Under the pieces are notes generated by a model. The model did no database searches and was not told where the DNA came from. It was given only the letters and a program-made list of their open reading frames with translations. Positions 26,404 through 36,033 of a DNA stretch of 60,944 nucleotides are shown piece after piece (the first letter of the stretch is position 1; the number at the start of each line of letters is the position of its first letter). Source of the stretch: Desulforegula conservatrix Mb1Pa (lineage in GTDB: Bacteria; Desulfobacterota; Desulfobacteria; Desulfobacterales; Desulforegulaceae); NCBI RefSeq assembly GCF_000426225.1, contig NZ_AUEY01000020.1:1-60944 (forward strand), given 5' to 3'. A program made the position numbers and the translations under genes.

Positions 26404-27795
26404 CTATTCTGAAGGTTGCTCATCCAGCATCCTTGCCTTTACATCTATTTTTTGACTCTCATCCTTCATATCAACTGAAGATAGCCCAAGGCTCTGAAAT
26501 TTTCTGGCAGTCACAAACACCCTTCTTTCAAGGGAACCTACAGCCTGATTGTAGGTGTCAGCGCATTTTTCTATATCTTTACCAAGCCTGTTTACATGTA
26601 TGGCAACGGACTGGATTCGTTCGCAAAGCTCTCTTCCCATTTCCATTACAGTTTTAGCGCTCCTTGCCACGGAATCTTCGCGCCAAGCATAGGATACGGT
26701 TTTAAGAAGGGATATGAGAGTCGACGGAGTTGCCAGAACTACGCCTTTTTCTGAAGCTGTTTCCATTAAATCAGGCTGCTCAGTCAGGGCTGCACTGAAA
26801 AAATTTTCTCCAGGAATGAATAAAACCACAAATTCAGGAGAAGGTGAAAACTGTTTCCAGTAATTCTTCTGGGAAAGCTTCAAAACATGGGTGGAAACCT
26901 GACGGGCATGGTCTTTTAAAAAAGCGGCCTTTTCTTGGTCATTCTCAGCTTCAACAGCGTCTATGTATGCGGCAATCGGTGTCTTGGCATCGACCACTAT
27001 GTTTCTGCCTCCGGGAAGCCGTATGAGCATATCAGGCCTTAACCTGCCGTCTTCTCCACCACCAGAAATCTGCTCCACAAAATCACAGTGTTCTGCCATG
27101 CCAGCCATTTCAGCTGCTCGCTTCAGGGTCATTTCTCCCCATCTTCCGCGAACATGGGGCTGCCTGAGAGCTTTTACAAGTTTTGCCGTTTCTTTTTCAA
27201 GTGTCTGCTGCCCCTTCGCAAGTGAAGTCACCTGTTCGGAAAGACTGCCATAAGCCTTGGATCTTTCAGTTTCAAGCGCCTTTCCTGAAGAGTCAAATCT
27301 GTCAAGAGCCTCTTTCACGGGCTGAATCATGCCTTCGACGGCCTTGTCCCTCTTGTCCAGCTCTACCTTTGCGGAATCGAAATATCTGGAAAGGGTCTGG
27401 CCAGCCATATCCATGAAGCTTTTGCTTGTTTCCCTGAAAATTTCAGCTGATAAAGTCTTGAAAGAATTGGACAGGCGATCCCGGTCTGCCATCATGATTT
27501 CGTTCTGTCTGCCTGCGGCCTCTATTTCAGCTGTTGTTTTTGCGAGAGACTGGGCCGTTTCATGATATTTCTGTCTTATTTCCTCTATTTTTTCTGACAG
27601 AGCTACGTTTTCAGCTGATTTCATGGAAAGGGCAGATTCAGAGACAGCCAGGGCTGACCTTGCATCTGCAATATCGACGGATAATATCCTCTGGGCCGAA
27701 TTTCTTCCTGAAATCCTTCCGGCAACCAGGCCTATGATGAATCCGGCAAATCCAAGGATTACACCCAGTAACAGAGCATCATTCTGAAGATTCAT
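26404..27795 (-). CDS. rmuC: RmuC-family DNA recombination protein
   Basis: A 463-residue protein. N-terminal membrane anchor (about 6-24, [19 protein letters not shown]), a long coiled coil (about 40-190), then the RmuC nuclease-like core with [38 protein letters not shown] (Asp and Lys of a PD-(D/E)xK-like fold) and [11 protein letters not shown]. RmuC limits inversions at short inverted repeats in E. coli, which is notable given the many inverted repeats here. The ATG overlaps the moaC stop by 4 bp, so it is the last gene of the mobA-moaE-moaC-rmuC unit. Confidence 0.92.
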   Translation of the reverse strand: MNLQNDALLLGVILGFAGFIIGLVAGRISGRNSAQRILSVDIADARSALAVSESALSMKSAENVALSEKIEEIRQKYHETAQSLAKTTAEIEAAGRQNEIMMADRDRLSNSFKTLSAEIFRETSKSFMDMAGQTLSRYFDSAKVELDKRDKAVEGMIQPVKEALDRFDSSGKALETERSKAYGSLSEQVTSLAKGQQTLEKETAKLVKALRQPHVRGRWGEMTLKRAAEMAGMAEHCDFVEQISGGGEDGRLRPDMLIRLPGGRNIVVDAKTPIAAYIDAVEAENDQEKAAFLKDHARQVSTHVLKLSQKNYWKQFSPSPEFVVLFIPGENFFSAALTEQPDLMETASEKGVVLATPSTLISLLKTVSYAWREDSVARSAKTVMEMGRELCERIQSVAIHVNRLGKDIEKCADTYNQAVGSLERRVFVTARKFQSLGLSSVDMKDESQKIDVKARMLDEQPSE

Positions 27796-28268
27796 GATCT
27801 CTTGAAATCCCCGCTCTTGCCCCCGCTTTTTTCAACGAGCATGATGCCAGAGATGATCATGGATTTGTCTATGGCCTTGCACATATCATAAATTGTGAGA
27901 GCTGCCGCACTGACCGCTGTCAAAGCTTCCATTTCAACGCCTGTCTGCCCCGGAGTACGCACAGAAGCGAAAATCTCAAGGCTTAGGTTTGTTTCATCAG
28001 GCGTGAAGTCCACCTGGATATGGGTGAGCATGAGTGGATGACAAAGCGGAATTATTTCAGACGTGCGCTTTGCTGCCATAATTCCTGCAATTCTTGCGGT
28101 TTCAAGCACATTGCCCTTGACGATTTTATTCTGCATCACTGCTTTGAAAGCTTCTTCGGACATTGAAATACGTCCCTTTGCAAGAGCTCTCCTGTCAGTC
28201 TGTTTTTTTTCAGTGACATCAACCATCCTGGCTGTGCCTTCTGAATCTATGTGAGTTAAAGATGACAT
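27792..28268 (-). CDS. moaC: Cyclic pyranopterin monophosphate synthase MoaC
   Basis: A 158-residue protein of standard MoaC size. Motifs: [18 protein letters not shown] at the N-terminus, [18 protein letters not shown] in the centre, [28 protein letters not shown] and a terminal Gly/Lys loop. It converts the MoaA product to cPMP in molybdopterin synthesis. The start at 28268 follows AAGGAATA; a TTG 30 bp upstream is less likely. It is co-transcribed with a MoaE-like gene and mobA, and overlaps rmuC by 4 bp. moaA is not in this window. Confidence 0.95.
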   Translation of the reverse strand: MSSLTHIDSEGTARMVDVTEKKQTDRRALAKGRISMSEEAFKAVMQNKIVKGNVLETARIAGIMAAKRTSEIIPLCHPLMLTHIQVDFTPDETNLSLEIFASVRTPGQTGVEMEALTAVSAAALTIYDMCKAIDKSMIISGIMLVEKSGGKSGDFKRS

Positions 28269-28287
28269 ATTATTCCTTGCTATTAAG

Positions 28288-28650
28288 CTATTTTTCAAAA
28301 AATTCTGTCTTGCTCGTCACAGCAGACTTAATCTCGTTCAGGCAGTCTTCGAGGGTCTTTATTACATTTTCCCTTATATCACCTGCAACACCAAGATACA
28401 TGACATCGTCACCTATTTTAAGTTCCACTCCTGAATTTATCACTGCCCTTACATCGACTATGCCGGGCTTTTGCCTGTATTTTTCAAGAATGGAATCAAG
28501 GAGAGGAATGTCCGCTTTTACACTAAGCCCTGTAACTTTTCTTCCATCCCTTGACGTTTCCCTTACTATGCCGTTATGGAAAAGAATCATGCCCGCTTTT
28601 GCAAGTTCAGGATTTTTTTTGAATTCTGAAATGAAATCATCTAATTTCAT
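28288..28650 (-). CDS. MoaE-like molybdopterin synthase catalytic subunit (short form)
   Basis: A 120-residue protein whose middle and end match the MoaE pattern ([44 protein letters not shown], equivalent to the RIGxxxxGD segment). It is shorter than the usual 140-150 residues. The usual PxWK active-site end is replaced by SKTEFFEK, so the catalytic Lys is not certain. MoaE transfers sulfur from thiocarboxylated MoaD to cPMP. Its position between mobA and moaC supports a Moco role. No moaD gene is seen nearby. Confidence 0.75.
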   Translation of the reverse strand: MKLDDFISEFKKNPELAKAGMILFHNGIVRETSRDGRKVTGLSVKADIPLLDSILEKYRQKPGIVDVRAVINSGVELKIGDDVMYLGVAGDIRENVIKTLEDCLNEIKSAVTSKTEFFEK

Positions 28651-28666
28651 GGCTTTTTCCTGTTAT

Positions 28667-29287
28667 CTATTTTGTTTGACCTGTTATTTGTTTGAGTAGA
28701 TTATTAGCCGTTTCAAGATCTTCGGCCGTATTGACATTGAAAAACGAGACCAGCTCAGGATCGGCTTTTCTCAGCTTCTCTTCGGAAATCGGTATCAGCC
28801 TTCTTTCTGCAAGGGCGTCTCTAATGGTGAAAATATCATTTGAAAGACTTTTTTCAAAAACCTTGACCAGTTTTCTTGAATAAGCCGCGCACAAAGGCTC
28901 GTAAAAACCATTCCCATGCATAGGCATCACAGCATCATAATGCGGCTTCATATTGGACAAGACAAGCTTTATCATGGATTTTTGAAGAAAAGGAGAATCA
29001 CATGCAGACACGAAGGCCATGTCGTTTCTGGCAAAAAAAAGCCCTGAGTGCAATCCTGTCATTGAGCTGCGTTTTCCGATAATATCAGGAACTATGGTCG
29101 CATCAATGTGAATAAACTGTGCTGGCGTGTTTGTAACAATCACGATGTCGTCGAAGAACTCTCTGTATACATCCAGAAGTCTTTCAATCATCTGCTGCCC
29201 GCCGACTTCAAGGAAAGCTTTTTCCTGACCTCCCAGCCTCAAAGCATTTCCTCCTGCCAGAATAATTCCTGAAAATCTGTAATTCAT
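28667..29287 (-). CDS. mobA: Molybdenum cofactor guanylyltransferase MobA
   Basis: A 206-residue nucleotidyltransferase with the GTP-binding motif IILAGGNALRLGGQEKAFLEVGG at residues 8-30 and the metal-binding Asp in FVSACDSPFL. It attaches GMP to molybdopterin to form the dinucleotide cofactor used by DMSO-reductase-type enzymes such as formate dehydrogenases. GGAGA four bases before the ATG at 29287 supports that start over the longer frame from 29323. It is the first gene of the minus-strand unit, divergent from pyrR across about 180 bp. Confidence 0.92.
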   Translation of the reverse strand: MNYRFSGIILAGGNALRLGGQEKAFLEVGGQQMIERLLDVYREFFDDIVIVTNTPAQFIHIDATIVPDIIGKRSSMTGLHSGLFFARNDMAFVSACDSPFLQKSMIKLVLSNMKPHYDAVMPMHGNGFYEPLCAAYSRKLVKVFEKSLSNDIFTIRDALAERRLIPISEEKLRKADPELVSFFNVNTAEDLETANNLLKQITGQTK

Positions 29288-29471
29288 TTTGTCTCCGGGT
29301 TTCGCTGCCTGATCAGGCGGCATCAGTACGGGCTTTTTAAATGTTGGCTTTTTAAATTGCCATAAGAGAAATAATATGTAAAATCAAGTCTGCACCTGAA
29401 TGGTTGTCGAAAACCGTTTTATCAATATTATGATCCTGCCACCAGCTTCCAAAAAAATAAATGGTGAAAAT

Positions 29472-30002
29472 ATGACTACTGAAAAAACAGCTTTGTCAGC
29501 GGACGATATAAACAGAGTCCTTACCAGAATGGCATATGAAATCATGGAAATCCACAAGGGTGTAAAAAATCTTGCCCTTGTTGGAATACAGACCCGCGGG
29601 GTTTATCTTGCAAAGCGTCTGAAAGCCAAAATAAAGGAAATAGAAGGCGAAAGCCCTTTGATTGGTGAGCTTGACATTAATCTGTACAGGGATGACTGGA
29701 CCCAGATAGGCCATAGCCCTGTTGTAAAACCCACAGAAATCAATTTTTTCGTTGAAGGCAGAAAAATTATTCTTGTTGATGACGTTCTTTTTACTGGCAG
29801 AACTGTCAGGGCGGCAATGGACGCTCTCATGGATTTCGGAAGACCGGGCAAAATCGAGTTGGCTGTGCTGATTGACAGGGGGCACAGAGAGCTCCCCATA
29901 GAAGCCAATTATGTCGGCAGATTCATAGATACCCTGCAGACAGAGACTGTAAACGTGATGCTCACAGAACATGACGGCGAAGACAGGGTAGTAGTGAAAT
30001 GA
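29472..30002 (+). CDS. pyrR: Bifunctional PyrR regulator / uracil phosphoribosyltransferase
   Basis: A 176-residue protein of normal PyrR length when started at 29472 (frame begins earlier at 29400 but without family similarity). It has the PRPP-binding loop [13 protein letters not shown], the DINLYRDDW segment and the C-terminal [14 protein letters not shown] block. PyrR binds UMP and controls pyr mRNA in many bacteria, and has uracil phosphoribosyltransferase activity. It is 4 bp-overlapped with moaB downstream. No PyrR-binding loop was recognised in the window upstream of carA or carB, so its targets are unclear. Confidence 0.93.
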   Translation: MTTEKTALSADDINRVLTRMAYEIMEIHKGVKNLALVGIQTRGVYLAKRLKAKIKEIEGESPLIGELDINLYRDDWTQIGHSPVVKPTEINFFVEGRKIILVDDVLFTGRTVRAAMDALMDFGRPGKIELAVLIDRGHRELPIEANYVGRFIDTLQTETVNVMLTEHDGEDRVVVK

Positions 30003-30505
30003 GCTTCTTCCAGCATAAAAAATCAGCGCCTGAGCGGGTGAAAACGGCTATTTTGACTGTTTCCACTACAAGAACCAAGGAGACGGACACAAGCGGCAAA
30101 TGGATGATCAAGGCCAATAAAAAGGAAGGTCATCTGCTTACAGCCTACAGAATCGTGCCGGATGATGTTTATCAGATCAAGCAGGCGGTTCTTGGCATTC
30201 TGAATGATATAACCCCTGACGCCATCATCGTTTCGGGCGGTACGGGAATTGCTGATGCGGACGTGACAATTGAGGCCATCAAGCCTCTTTTCAGAAAGGA
30301 ACTGACTTCTTTCGGCCCGATCTACGCCCAGCTGAGTTTCAGTGAGATAGAATCATCCGCTATCCTTTCAAGGTCAACAGCCGGAATAATTGATGACACA
30401 GTCGTCTTCTGCATTCCTGGAAGCCTTAATGCATGCAAGCTGGCCTGCATGGAGCTGATTTTCCCTGAACTTGGCCATATCGTTAAGCATCTTAGAACCG
30501 GATAG
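29999..30505 (+). CDS. moaB: MoaB/Mog-family molybdopterin adenylyltransferase-like protein
   Basis: A 168-residue protein with the molybdopterin-binding fold: [20 protein letters not shown], then [23 protein letters not shown] (the GGTG substrate loop) and the C-terminal [13 protein letters not shown]. Relatives adenylate molybdopterin before metal insertion; in organisms using tungsten, MoaB performs this step. Whether it is MoaB or Mog cannot be decided by eye. Its ATG overlaps the pyrR stop (ATGA), so the two genes are translated together, an unusual partnership. Confidence 0.88.
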   Translation: MSFFQHKKSAPERVKTAILTVSTTRTKETDTSGKWMIKANKKEGHLLTAYRIVPDDVYQIKQAVLGILNDITPDAIIVSGGTGIADADVTIEAIKPLFRKELTSFGPIYAQLSFSEIESSAILSRSTAGIIDDTVVFCIPGSLNACKLACMELIFPELGHIVKHLRTG

Positions 30506-30599
30506 TTTTCATTGATGGATTGTTATTAAGAACTAACACACACCACTTGACATAAAAAACAAATTAATGTTTATCACCTGAAAAACAATAGTAAATTAC

Positions 30600-30695
30600 G
30601 GTCATCTACGTTCGGTAGTCGACTGAAAATGCCGCCACATCCGGCAGCTTTTATTGCCTTTTGTCAATAAGCCGGGTAGGGTGGTTTTTTTATGT
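30600..30695 (+). promoter_or_regulatory. Possible structured mRNA leader of the polyamine genes
   Basis: Three consecutive short hairpins can be drawn: CTAC/GTAG (30606-30618), TGCCG/CGGCA (30630-30646) and GCTT..ATTG/CAATAAGC (30647-30672). A GGGTGG stretch and a run of seven T (30685-30691) follow. This leaves about 70 nt to the start at 30760. I could not match it to a named riboswitch. It may be an attenuator, or simply chance folding. Confidence 0.4.
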
Positions 30696-30759
30696 GAAAA
30701 TATTTAGCTGATTTCCTTGGGAATCATCATCAGAATAACACCTAATTAGGAGGCGAGCC

Positions 30760-31938
30760 ATGTCCCGCGTGCTTATAATTGGTGCAGGAGGCGTTGGTCA
30801 GGTCGTAACGCACAAATGCGCCCAGGTCCCTGAGGTTTTCACCGAAATCTGCCTTGCGAGCAGAACGGTATCAAAATGTGAAAAAATTGCGGCCCAGCTC
30901 AAGCGCCCGATAAGAACGGAAAAGCTTGATGCGGACAATGTGGCTGAAACAGTTGCGCTTATAAAAAGCTTTAAGCCGGATCTTGTGATAAACGTGGCTC
31001 TTCCTTATCAGGATCTTGCCATTATGGACGCATGTCTTGAAACAGGCGTTGATTATCTTGATACAGCCAATTACGAGCCGCCGGACGAGGCAAAATTCTG
31101 CTACAGATGGCAATGGGAATACCAGGAAAGATTCAAAGAAAAAGGCATAATGGCTCTCCTTGGAAGCGGATTTGATCCTGGAGTAACCAATGTGTTCACT
31201 GCGTATGCGGCAAAACATCATTTTGACGAAATCCATGAACTGGACATCATTGACTGCAATGCAGGAGATCATGGTCAGCCATTTGCCACAAACTTCAATC
31301 CTGAAATAAACATCAGGGAAGTCACGGCCAAGGGTAAGTATTATGAAGACGGTAACTGGATAGAGATCGATCCGATGTCCATTTCAGACACCTATGATTT
31401 TCCTGAAGGCATAGGCCCCAAAAAGATTTATCTCCTTTATCATGAAGAACTTGAGTCTCTGGTTAAATTTTTTCCAAGCATCAAAAGGGCGAGATTCTGG
31501 ATGACCTTTTCCGATAACTATCTCAAGCATCTTGAGGTTCTTCAGAATGTAGGAATGACCAGAATAGATCCTGTAAATTACAATGGTCAGGAAATAATTC
31601 CGCTCCAGTTTCTGAAGGCTCTTCTTCCTGATCCAGGATCACTTGGGCCGCTCACAAAAGGCAGGACGTGCATCGGTTGCCTCATTAAAGGCGTGAAAGA
31701 CGGAAAAGAAAAAACATATTTTATTTACAACATCTGCGATCATGCAAAATGCTACGAGGAAGTCGGTTCCCAGGCCATCTCATACACAACCGGCGTTCCT
31801 GCCATGATAGGCGGCATGATGATGCTGACAGGCAAATGGCGCGGCAAAGGCGTATTCAACATGGAACAGATGGATCCTGATCCATACATGGAAAAACTTA
31901 ATATACACGGATTACCATGGACAGAAGTATTCCTGTAG
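30760..31938 (+). CDS. Carboxynorspermidine/carboxyspermidine synthase (saccharopine dehydrogenase family)
   Basis: A 392-residue enzyme with an N-terminal Rossmann motif (VLIIGAGGVGQVV) and saccharopine-dehydrogenase-type body (LVINVALPYQDLAIMDACLE, GVDYLDTANYEPPDE, GSGFDPGVTNVF). Relatives reductively condense aspartate semialdehyde with putrescine or diaminopropane using NADPH. Directly downstream, with 22 bp overlap, is nspC, the matching decarboxylase, which fixes the pathway. TAGGAGGCGA is a good ribosome binding site. It is the standard polyamine route in bacteria lacking SpeDE. A lysine-biosynthesis role is less likely given the partner gene. Confidence 0.9.
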   Translation: MSRVLIIGAGGVGQVVTHKCAQVPEVFTEICLASRTVSKCEKIAAQLKRPIRTEKLDADNVAETVALIKSFKPDLVINVALPYQDLAIMDACLETGVDYLDTANYEPPDEAKFCYRWQWEYQERFKEKGIMALLGSGFDPGVTNVFTAYAAKHHFDEIHELDIIDCNAGDHGQPFATNFNPEINIREVTAKGKYYEDGNWIEIDPMSISDTYDFPEGIGPKKIYLLYHEELESLVKFFPSIKRARFWMTFSDNYLKHLEVLQNVGMTRIDPVNYNGQEIIPLQFLKALLPDPGSLGPLTKGRTCIGCLIKGVKDGKEKTYFIYNICDHAKCYEEVGSQAISYTTGVPAMIGGMMMLTGKWRGKGVFNMEQMDPDPYMEKLNIHGLPWTEVFL

Positions 31939-33077
31939 GACTTGACCCTAAAAGGGTTCAAACTCCATGTTTTGTTGTTGATGAAAGCCTGATCAGGCGC
32001 AATCTCGAGGCTCTGGCTGCTGTCAGGGCCAGAACAGGCTGCAGTATTCTGCTTGCGCTCAAGGGCTTTGCCATGTTCAGCCTTTTTCCTGTAATAAACA
32101 AGGTATTGCAAGGAACATGCTCAAGTTCTCCGCATGAGGCGAGACTTGGCAGGGAAGAATTTGGCGGCGAGGTTCATGCTTATGCAGCTGCTTTCAGCGA
32201 ATCCGACGTAAGAGAGCTTGTGACCCTCGCAGATCACATGGTTTTTAATTCATTTAACCAATGGAAGCGTTTCAGGCCGATCGTAGAGTCCTGCGGGCGG
32301 CATATAAGCTGCGGAATCAGGGTCAATCCTGAAAAATCCGTTGGCCATACTGAGATATATGACCCTTGCGCCAAGGGAAGCAGGCTTGGTGTGAGATTTT
32401 CTGAATTTGAGCCTGATTCCCTCGATGGAATAGATGGTCTTCATTTTCATGCTTTATGCGAGCAGAATTCCACTGATCTTGAAATGGTTCTTGATGCTTT
32501 TGAGGAAAAGTTCGGCAAGTTTCTCAAAGGCATGAAATGGGTCAATTTTGGCGGAGGCCATCACATAACAAGACCTGACTATGACGTGGACAGGCTCTGC
32601 TCTCTGATTGAGCGAGTCCAGTCCAGATATGGAGTTCAGGTCTATCTGGAGCCTGGAGAAGCTGTCGCGCTTGACACTGGGGCGCTTGTAGCGACTGTTC
32701 TTGATGTTATTAAAGGCAGCGACACGGACATAGCCATACTCGACACTTCTGCCGCCTGTCATATGCCTGACGTCCTTGAGATGCCATACAGGCCAAGAAT
32801 AGTCGGAGCAGGAGAGATCAAGGAAAAGAAATACGACTACAGGCTGGGCGGGCTATCATGCCTTGCCGGAGACATAATCGGTGAGTATTCATTTGACGAG
32901 CCGCTTGAGATTGGCTCAAAGCTGATGTTTCTGGATATGGGACATTATTCCATGGTCAAGACAAATACCTTTAACGGAATAAAGCTGCCTTCCATAGCTA
33001 TTTTCAGACCAGAAAAGGATGAACTGGAAATTGTCAGAACGTTCGGCTACGAGGATTTTAAAAGCAGGCTTTCCTGA
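31917..33077 (+). CDS. nspC: Carboxynorspermidine decarboxylase
   Basis: A 386-residue PLP enzyme of the alanine-racemase-like fold. PLP Lys49 in LALKGFAMF, glycine loop in NFGGGHHITRPDYD, and the catalytic Cys region DTSAACHMPDVLEMPYRP. It decarboxylates carboxynorspermidine or carboxyspermidine to the triamine. The gene start overlaps the preceding dehydrogenase gene by 22 bp in another frame, so translation is coupled. A bidirectional terminator follows at 33111. Confidence 0.95.
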   Translation: MDRSIPVGLDPKRVQTPCFVVDESLIRRNLEALAAVRARTGCSILLALKGFAMFSLFPVINKVLQGTCSSSPHEARLGREEFGGEVHAYAAAFSESDVRELVTLADHMVFNSFNQWKRFRPIVESCGRHISCGIRVNPEKSVGHTEIYDPCAKGSRLGVRFSEFEPDSLDGIDGLHFHALCEQNSTDLEMVLDAFEEKFGKFLKGMKWVNFGGGHHITRPDYDVDRLCSLIERVQSRYGVQVYLEPGEAVALDTGALVATVLDVIKGSDTDIAILDTSAACHMPDVLEMPYRPRIVGAGEIKEKKYDYRLGGLSCLAGDIIGEYSFDEPLEIGSKLMFLDMGHYSMVKTNTFNGIKLPSIAIFRPEKDELEIVRTFGYEDFKSRLS

Positions 33078-33103
33078 TTTTGAGGAAAAGCTTATTGCAG
33101 AAT

Positions 33104-33137
33104 AAAAAAAGCCCGGGATGATTTCCCGGGCTTTTTT
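33104..33137. terminator. Bidirectional rho-independent terminator
   Basis: GCCCGGGA (33111-33118) pairs with TCCCGGGC (33124-33131), flanked by seven A on the left and six T on the right. It ends nspC transcription rightwards and, on the other strand, the small gene at 33151-33411. Confidence 0.95.
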
Positions 33138-33150
33138 ATGAACTGATTAT

Positions 33151-33411
33151 TTATACGGCTTTGATATAAGATTCAACCTTGACAAATCCTTCATCTACGG
33201 CCTTTTTGTAGTTTTCCCTGCCTTTTTTAAGCAGATTTGACACTTCATGGAAAACTTCATTGTTTCCGCCGAAAGCAAAACCCATTTTTTCGACAATGCC
33301 AAGAGCCGCTTTTTCAGTTTCTTCAGTGAATCTTGAATATGCACCATAAAGATTTTCATGGGCGGTTCTGTTATAATTAACTATTTGCTTCATATATTTT
33401 AAAGGTTCCAT
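33151..33411 (-). CDS. Small phasin-like helical protein
   Basis: An 86-residue, wholly alpha-helical, charged protein with a GGAGGCAGAC ribosome binding site. The sequence (NRTAHENLYGAYSRFTEETEKA, then NLLKKGRENYKKAVDEGF) resembles phasin-family proteins, which coat storage granules, and ends in a short C-terminus. It has no signal peptide and no cysteines. It is a single gene closed by the shared terminator. No polyhydroxyalkanoate gene is visible nearby, so the granule role is uncertain. Confidence 0.6.
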   Translation of the reverse strand: MEPLKYMKQIVNYNRTAHENLYGAYSRFTEETEKAALGIVEKMGFAFGGNNEVFHEVSNLLKKGRENYKKAVDEGFVKVESYIKAV

Positions 33412-33613
33412 AGTCTGCCTCCATTGTTTTTATTGTTGTGGTTGTCAATCTCTTAACTTGAACATAAGTTAAAACACACATGGTCTTTGTCAAGGGTGAA
33501 TTGTTGTGTCGCACAATTTTTTTATAAAAGGCTTCTCTGGGTTTTAATTAAATAAAAACAAGTGTTTTTTAGCTTGTGGCTTGCTTTATGATGTATCTTA
33601 TTGATACGTTGCG

Positions 33614-33994
33614 TTATGTTTCTGTAAAATAAGTGGCGCAGGCATCATCGGATTCCCACACAGTTATTCTTGAAACCTTAACACCCGGCTCCTCAATCCT
33701 TTTCTGAAGCTCTTCAGCAATGTATATGCAGATTCTCTCTGATGAAGAATTGTTTTCAAGAAAAGGAGTCAGTTCATTGAGATATTTATGGTCAAGTTCC
33801 TCAAGAATTGCCCTGAGATATTTTTTAAGAATGCCGAAATCTATGAGAACTCCGGCGTTGCTCAGACCACTGCCTTTTACGCATGCCTCAACCTTCCAGT
33901 TATGGCCGTGAAGATTCTCGCATTTTTTTGCCACCATCTGGAGTTTGTGGGCAGCTGCAAAGCTTCCTGTTACTTTTAATTCAAAAAAAGACAT
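33614..33994 (-). CDS. queD: 6-carboxytetrahydropterin synthase QueD
   Basis: A 126-residue protein of the PTPS family. Zinc ligands are in FAAAHKL and ENLHGHNW, with catalytic Cys in KKCENLHGHNW and further residues in DHKYLNE and the final WESDDACATYF. It converts dihydroneopterin triphosphate to CPH4 in queuosine synthesis. It starts 4 bp after the dnaJ stop, so the two are likely transcribed together. No queC or queE lies in the window. Confidence 0.93.
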   Translation of the reverse strand: MSFFELKVTGSFAAAHKLQMVAKKCENLHGHNWKVEACVKGSGLSNAGVLIDFGILKKYLRAILEELDHKYLNELTPFLENNSSSERICIYIAEELQKRIEEPGVKVSRITVWESDDACATYFTET

Positions 33995-33998
33995 ATAT

Positions 33999-35099
33999 TT
34001 ATAATCCTAGGAAATTTTTCAGTTTGTTCGTGAATGATTCTTCGGCAAGGCTGTCAAATTGCTTAAGTAGTTCCTCCTGTTTTTTACTCATATTGACAGG
34101 AGTTTTTATGTCAATTTTAATGATCTGGTCACCCCTGTAGCCTGTTCTGAGTGACGGAGCTCCCTTGCCCTTGAATTTGAAAGATTCTCCGTACTGCGTG
34201 CCTTTGGGAATCTTAAGGGTTTCTTCACCATCAATTGTGGGAACTGTGATTTTATCACCCAAGGCTGCCTGCACAAAAGATATTTCCATTACACAGATCA
34301 GGTCGTTTTCCTGTCTGTGGAAAAATTCATGGGGCTTGACTTTCAAGAATACATACAGATCGCCAGGAGGTCCCCCATTGGGGCTTGATTCGCCTTCGCC
34401 GGTAAGCCTTAGCCTTGAGCCGTTATCAACTCCGGCAGGCACTTTGAGGGATACTGTTTTTTTCTGGGTAATCTGGGCTCTTCCACGGCATGTCGAGCAC
34501 GGAGATTTGATTGTCTGGCCAGCGCCCCTACAGTATGGACAGGTGGTGCGGACTGTGAAGAAGCCCTGGCTCTGGGAATACTGGCCTGTTCCCTTGCAAT
34601 GCTGACATCTTTCTGCGGATGTTCCTGGTTCGGCTCCTGTTCCGGCGCATGTTGGACATGTTACTGCTTTTTCAATGTCCATTTCTTTCTCTGTGCCAAA
34701 AATGGCTTCAGAAAACTCAAGGGTGATTTCATATTTGAGATCCGCGCCTTTTCTTGCCCTGGCCTTGCCGCGCCTTCCGCCGCCTCCGCTGAAGCCGAAT
34801 ATATCTTCAAAAATATCGCCAAAACCTGAAAAAACGTCTTCAAAATTTGACGCTCCTGAAAAACCGCTTCCCTCAAGTCCGGAATGACCATACTGATCAT
34901 AAATCTGGCGTTTTTTGGGATCAGACAGAACCTCGTATGCTTCTGTCGCTTCTTTGAATCTGTCTTCAGCTTCCTTGTCATCCGGGTTCTTGTCCGGATG
35001 ATATTTTATGGCGAGCTGTCTGTATTTAGATTTGATTTCATTCGCGTCTGCGCTCTTGGAAGCACCCAGGATTTCATAGTAATCGCGTTTTTCAGTCAT
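33999..35099 (-). CDS. dnaJ: Chaperone protein DnaJ
   Basis: A 366-residue co-chaperone. J domain with HPD at 35-37, a Gly/Phe-rich region (about 75-110), a zinc region with four Cys repeats ([32 protein letters not shown]), then the C-terminal substrate-binding domains ([20 protein letters not shown]). The fourth repeat departs from the CxxCxGxG form at its last residue. It stimulates DnaK and holds unfolded proteins. dnaK and grpE are not in the window. It is upstream of queD with a 4 bp gap. Confidence 0.95.
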   Translation of the reverse strand: MTEKRDYYEILGASKSADANEIKSKYRQLAIKYHPDKNPDDKEAEDRFKEATEAYEVLSDPKKRQIYDQYGHSGLEGSGFSGASNFEDVFSGFGDIFEDIFGFSGGGGRRGKARARKGADLKYEITLEFSEAIFGTEKEMDIEKAVTCPTCAGTGAEPGTSAERCQHCKGTGQYSQSQGFFTVRTTCPYCRGAGQTIKSPCSTCRGRAQITQKKTVSLKVPAGVDNGSRLRLTGEGESSPNGGPPGDLYVFLKVKPHEFFHRQENDLICVMEISFVQAALGDKITVPTIDGEETLKIPKGTQYGESFKFKGKGAPSLRTGYRGDQIIKIDIKTPVNMSKKQEELLKQFDSLAEESFTNKLKNFLGL

Positions 35100-35313
35100 C
35101 TGTCATTCCAAATCAGGTTAAAATCAGAGTTCCTCTTCAATATTTCAAAGCATTCTAACCAGAACTATAATAAAAATTATGACCTGCCAAATAATTATCA
35201 AGAGTTTGCTGTAAAAAACGCAGGTCTTATGTTAGTTTTTACAGGTTTTTAATGATGTTGATATTATTGATATTATCAACCCGGTCAAAATAATACATGA
35301 TGTGGAATTGTCA

Positions 35314-36024
35314 ATGAAGAATGCCGAGTTACCATTTATAAAAGATATGTTCAACAATATTGCTCCGATGTATGATTTTCTGAACAGGCTGCTGTCACTC
35401 AAGCGTGATGTGAAATGGCGCCGGAAAATGGTAGCGTCCCTTGATACTCCTCATGGAGGAGCCTCTTTTCTGGATGTTGCCTGCGGAACCGGAGATGTTC
35501 TTTTTGAGATTTACAGGCAGAAAGGGATATCGTCTAAGGTTACGGGTCTTGATTTTTCAAAAAACATGCTTGATATTTCAAATGACAAGATCCGCAAATC
35601 AGCTTACGGAAAAACTTCCCTCATATGCGGCAACGCATTGACCCTGCCATTTGCGGACGGAGAATTCGACGGCCTGACTATAGCATTCGGCATTAGAAAC
35701 ATAATAGACAAGAAAACAGCCCTGCTGGAATTTTTCAGATGTCTGAAACCAGGAGGCAGCCTTGCAATTCTTGAACTGACAGCGCCTGAGAATGTTTTTC
35801 TGCACCATCTTTATATGCTTTATTTTGAGAAGGTGTTGCCTGAAATCGGCGGATTTTTTTCAAAAAATATAGATGCTTATTCTTATCTGCCCCAATCTGT
35901 GCTAAAATTTCCAAAAAACAGTGAATTCGCCGCCACCATTGAAAACTCAGGCTTTGAAAAAGTCTGCTGGGAGCAACTGACACTCGGAGTCTGTACTCTT
36001 TTCAAAGCACGAAAACCTCTTTAG
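35314..36024 (+). CDS. menG: Demethylmenaquinone C-methyltransferase (UbiE/MenG)
   Basis: A 236-residue SAM methyltransferase. FIKDMFNNIAPMYDFLNRLLS is the UbiE N-terminal signature, DVACGTGDV the SAM loop, and IAFGIRNIIDKKTALLEF the conserved central block. It methylates demethylmenaquinone, the last step in menaquinone synthesis; ubiquinone is not expected in an anaerobe. The ATG at 35314 is used; a GTG at 35302 in the same frame is an alternative. It is followed 9 bp later by the PilZ protein gene. Confidence 0.92.
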   Translation: MKNAELPFIKDMFNNIAPMYDFLNRLLSLKRDVKWRRKMVASLDTPHGGASFLDVACGTGDVLFEIYRQKGISSKVTGLDFSKNMLDISNDKIRKSAYGKTSLICGNALTLPFADGEFDGLTIAFGIRNIIDKKTALLEFFRCLKPGGSLAILELTAPENVFLHHLYMLYFEKVLPEIGGFFSKNIDAYSYLPQSVLKFPKNSEFAATIENSGFEKVCWEQLTLGVCTLFKARKPL

Positions 36025-36033
36025 CAGGATGAT

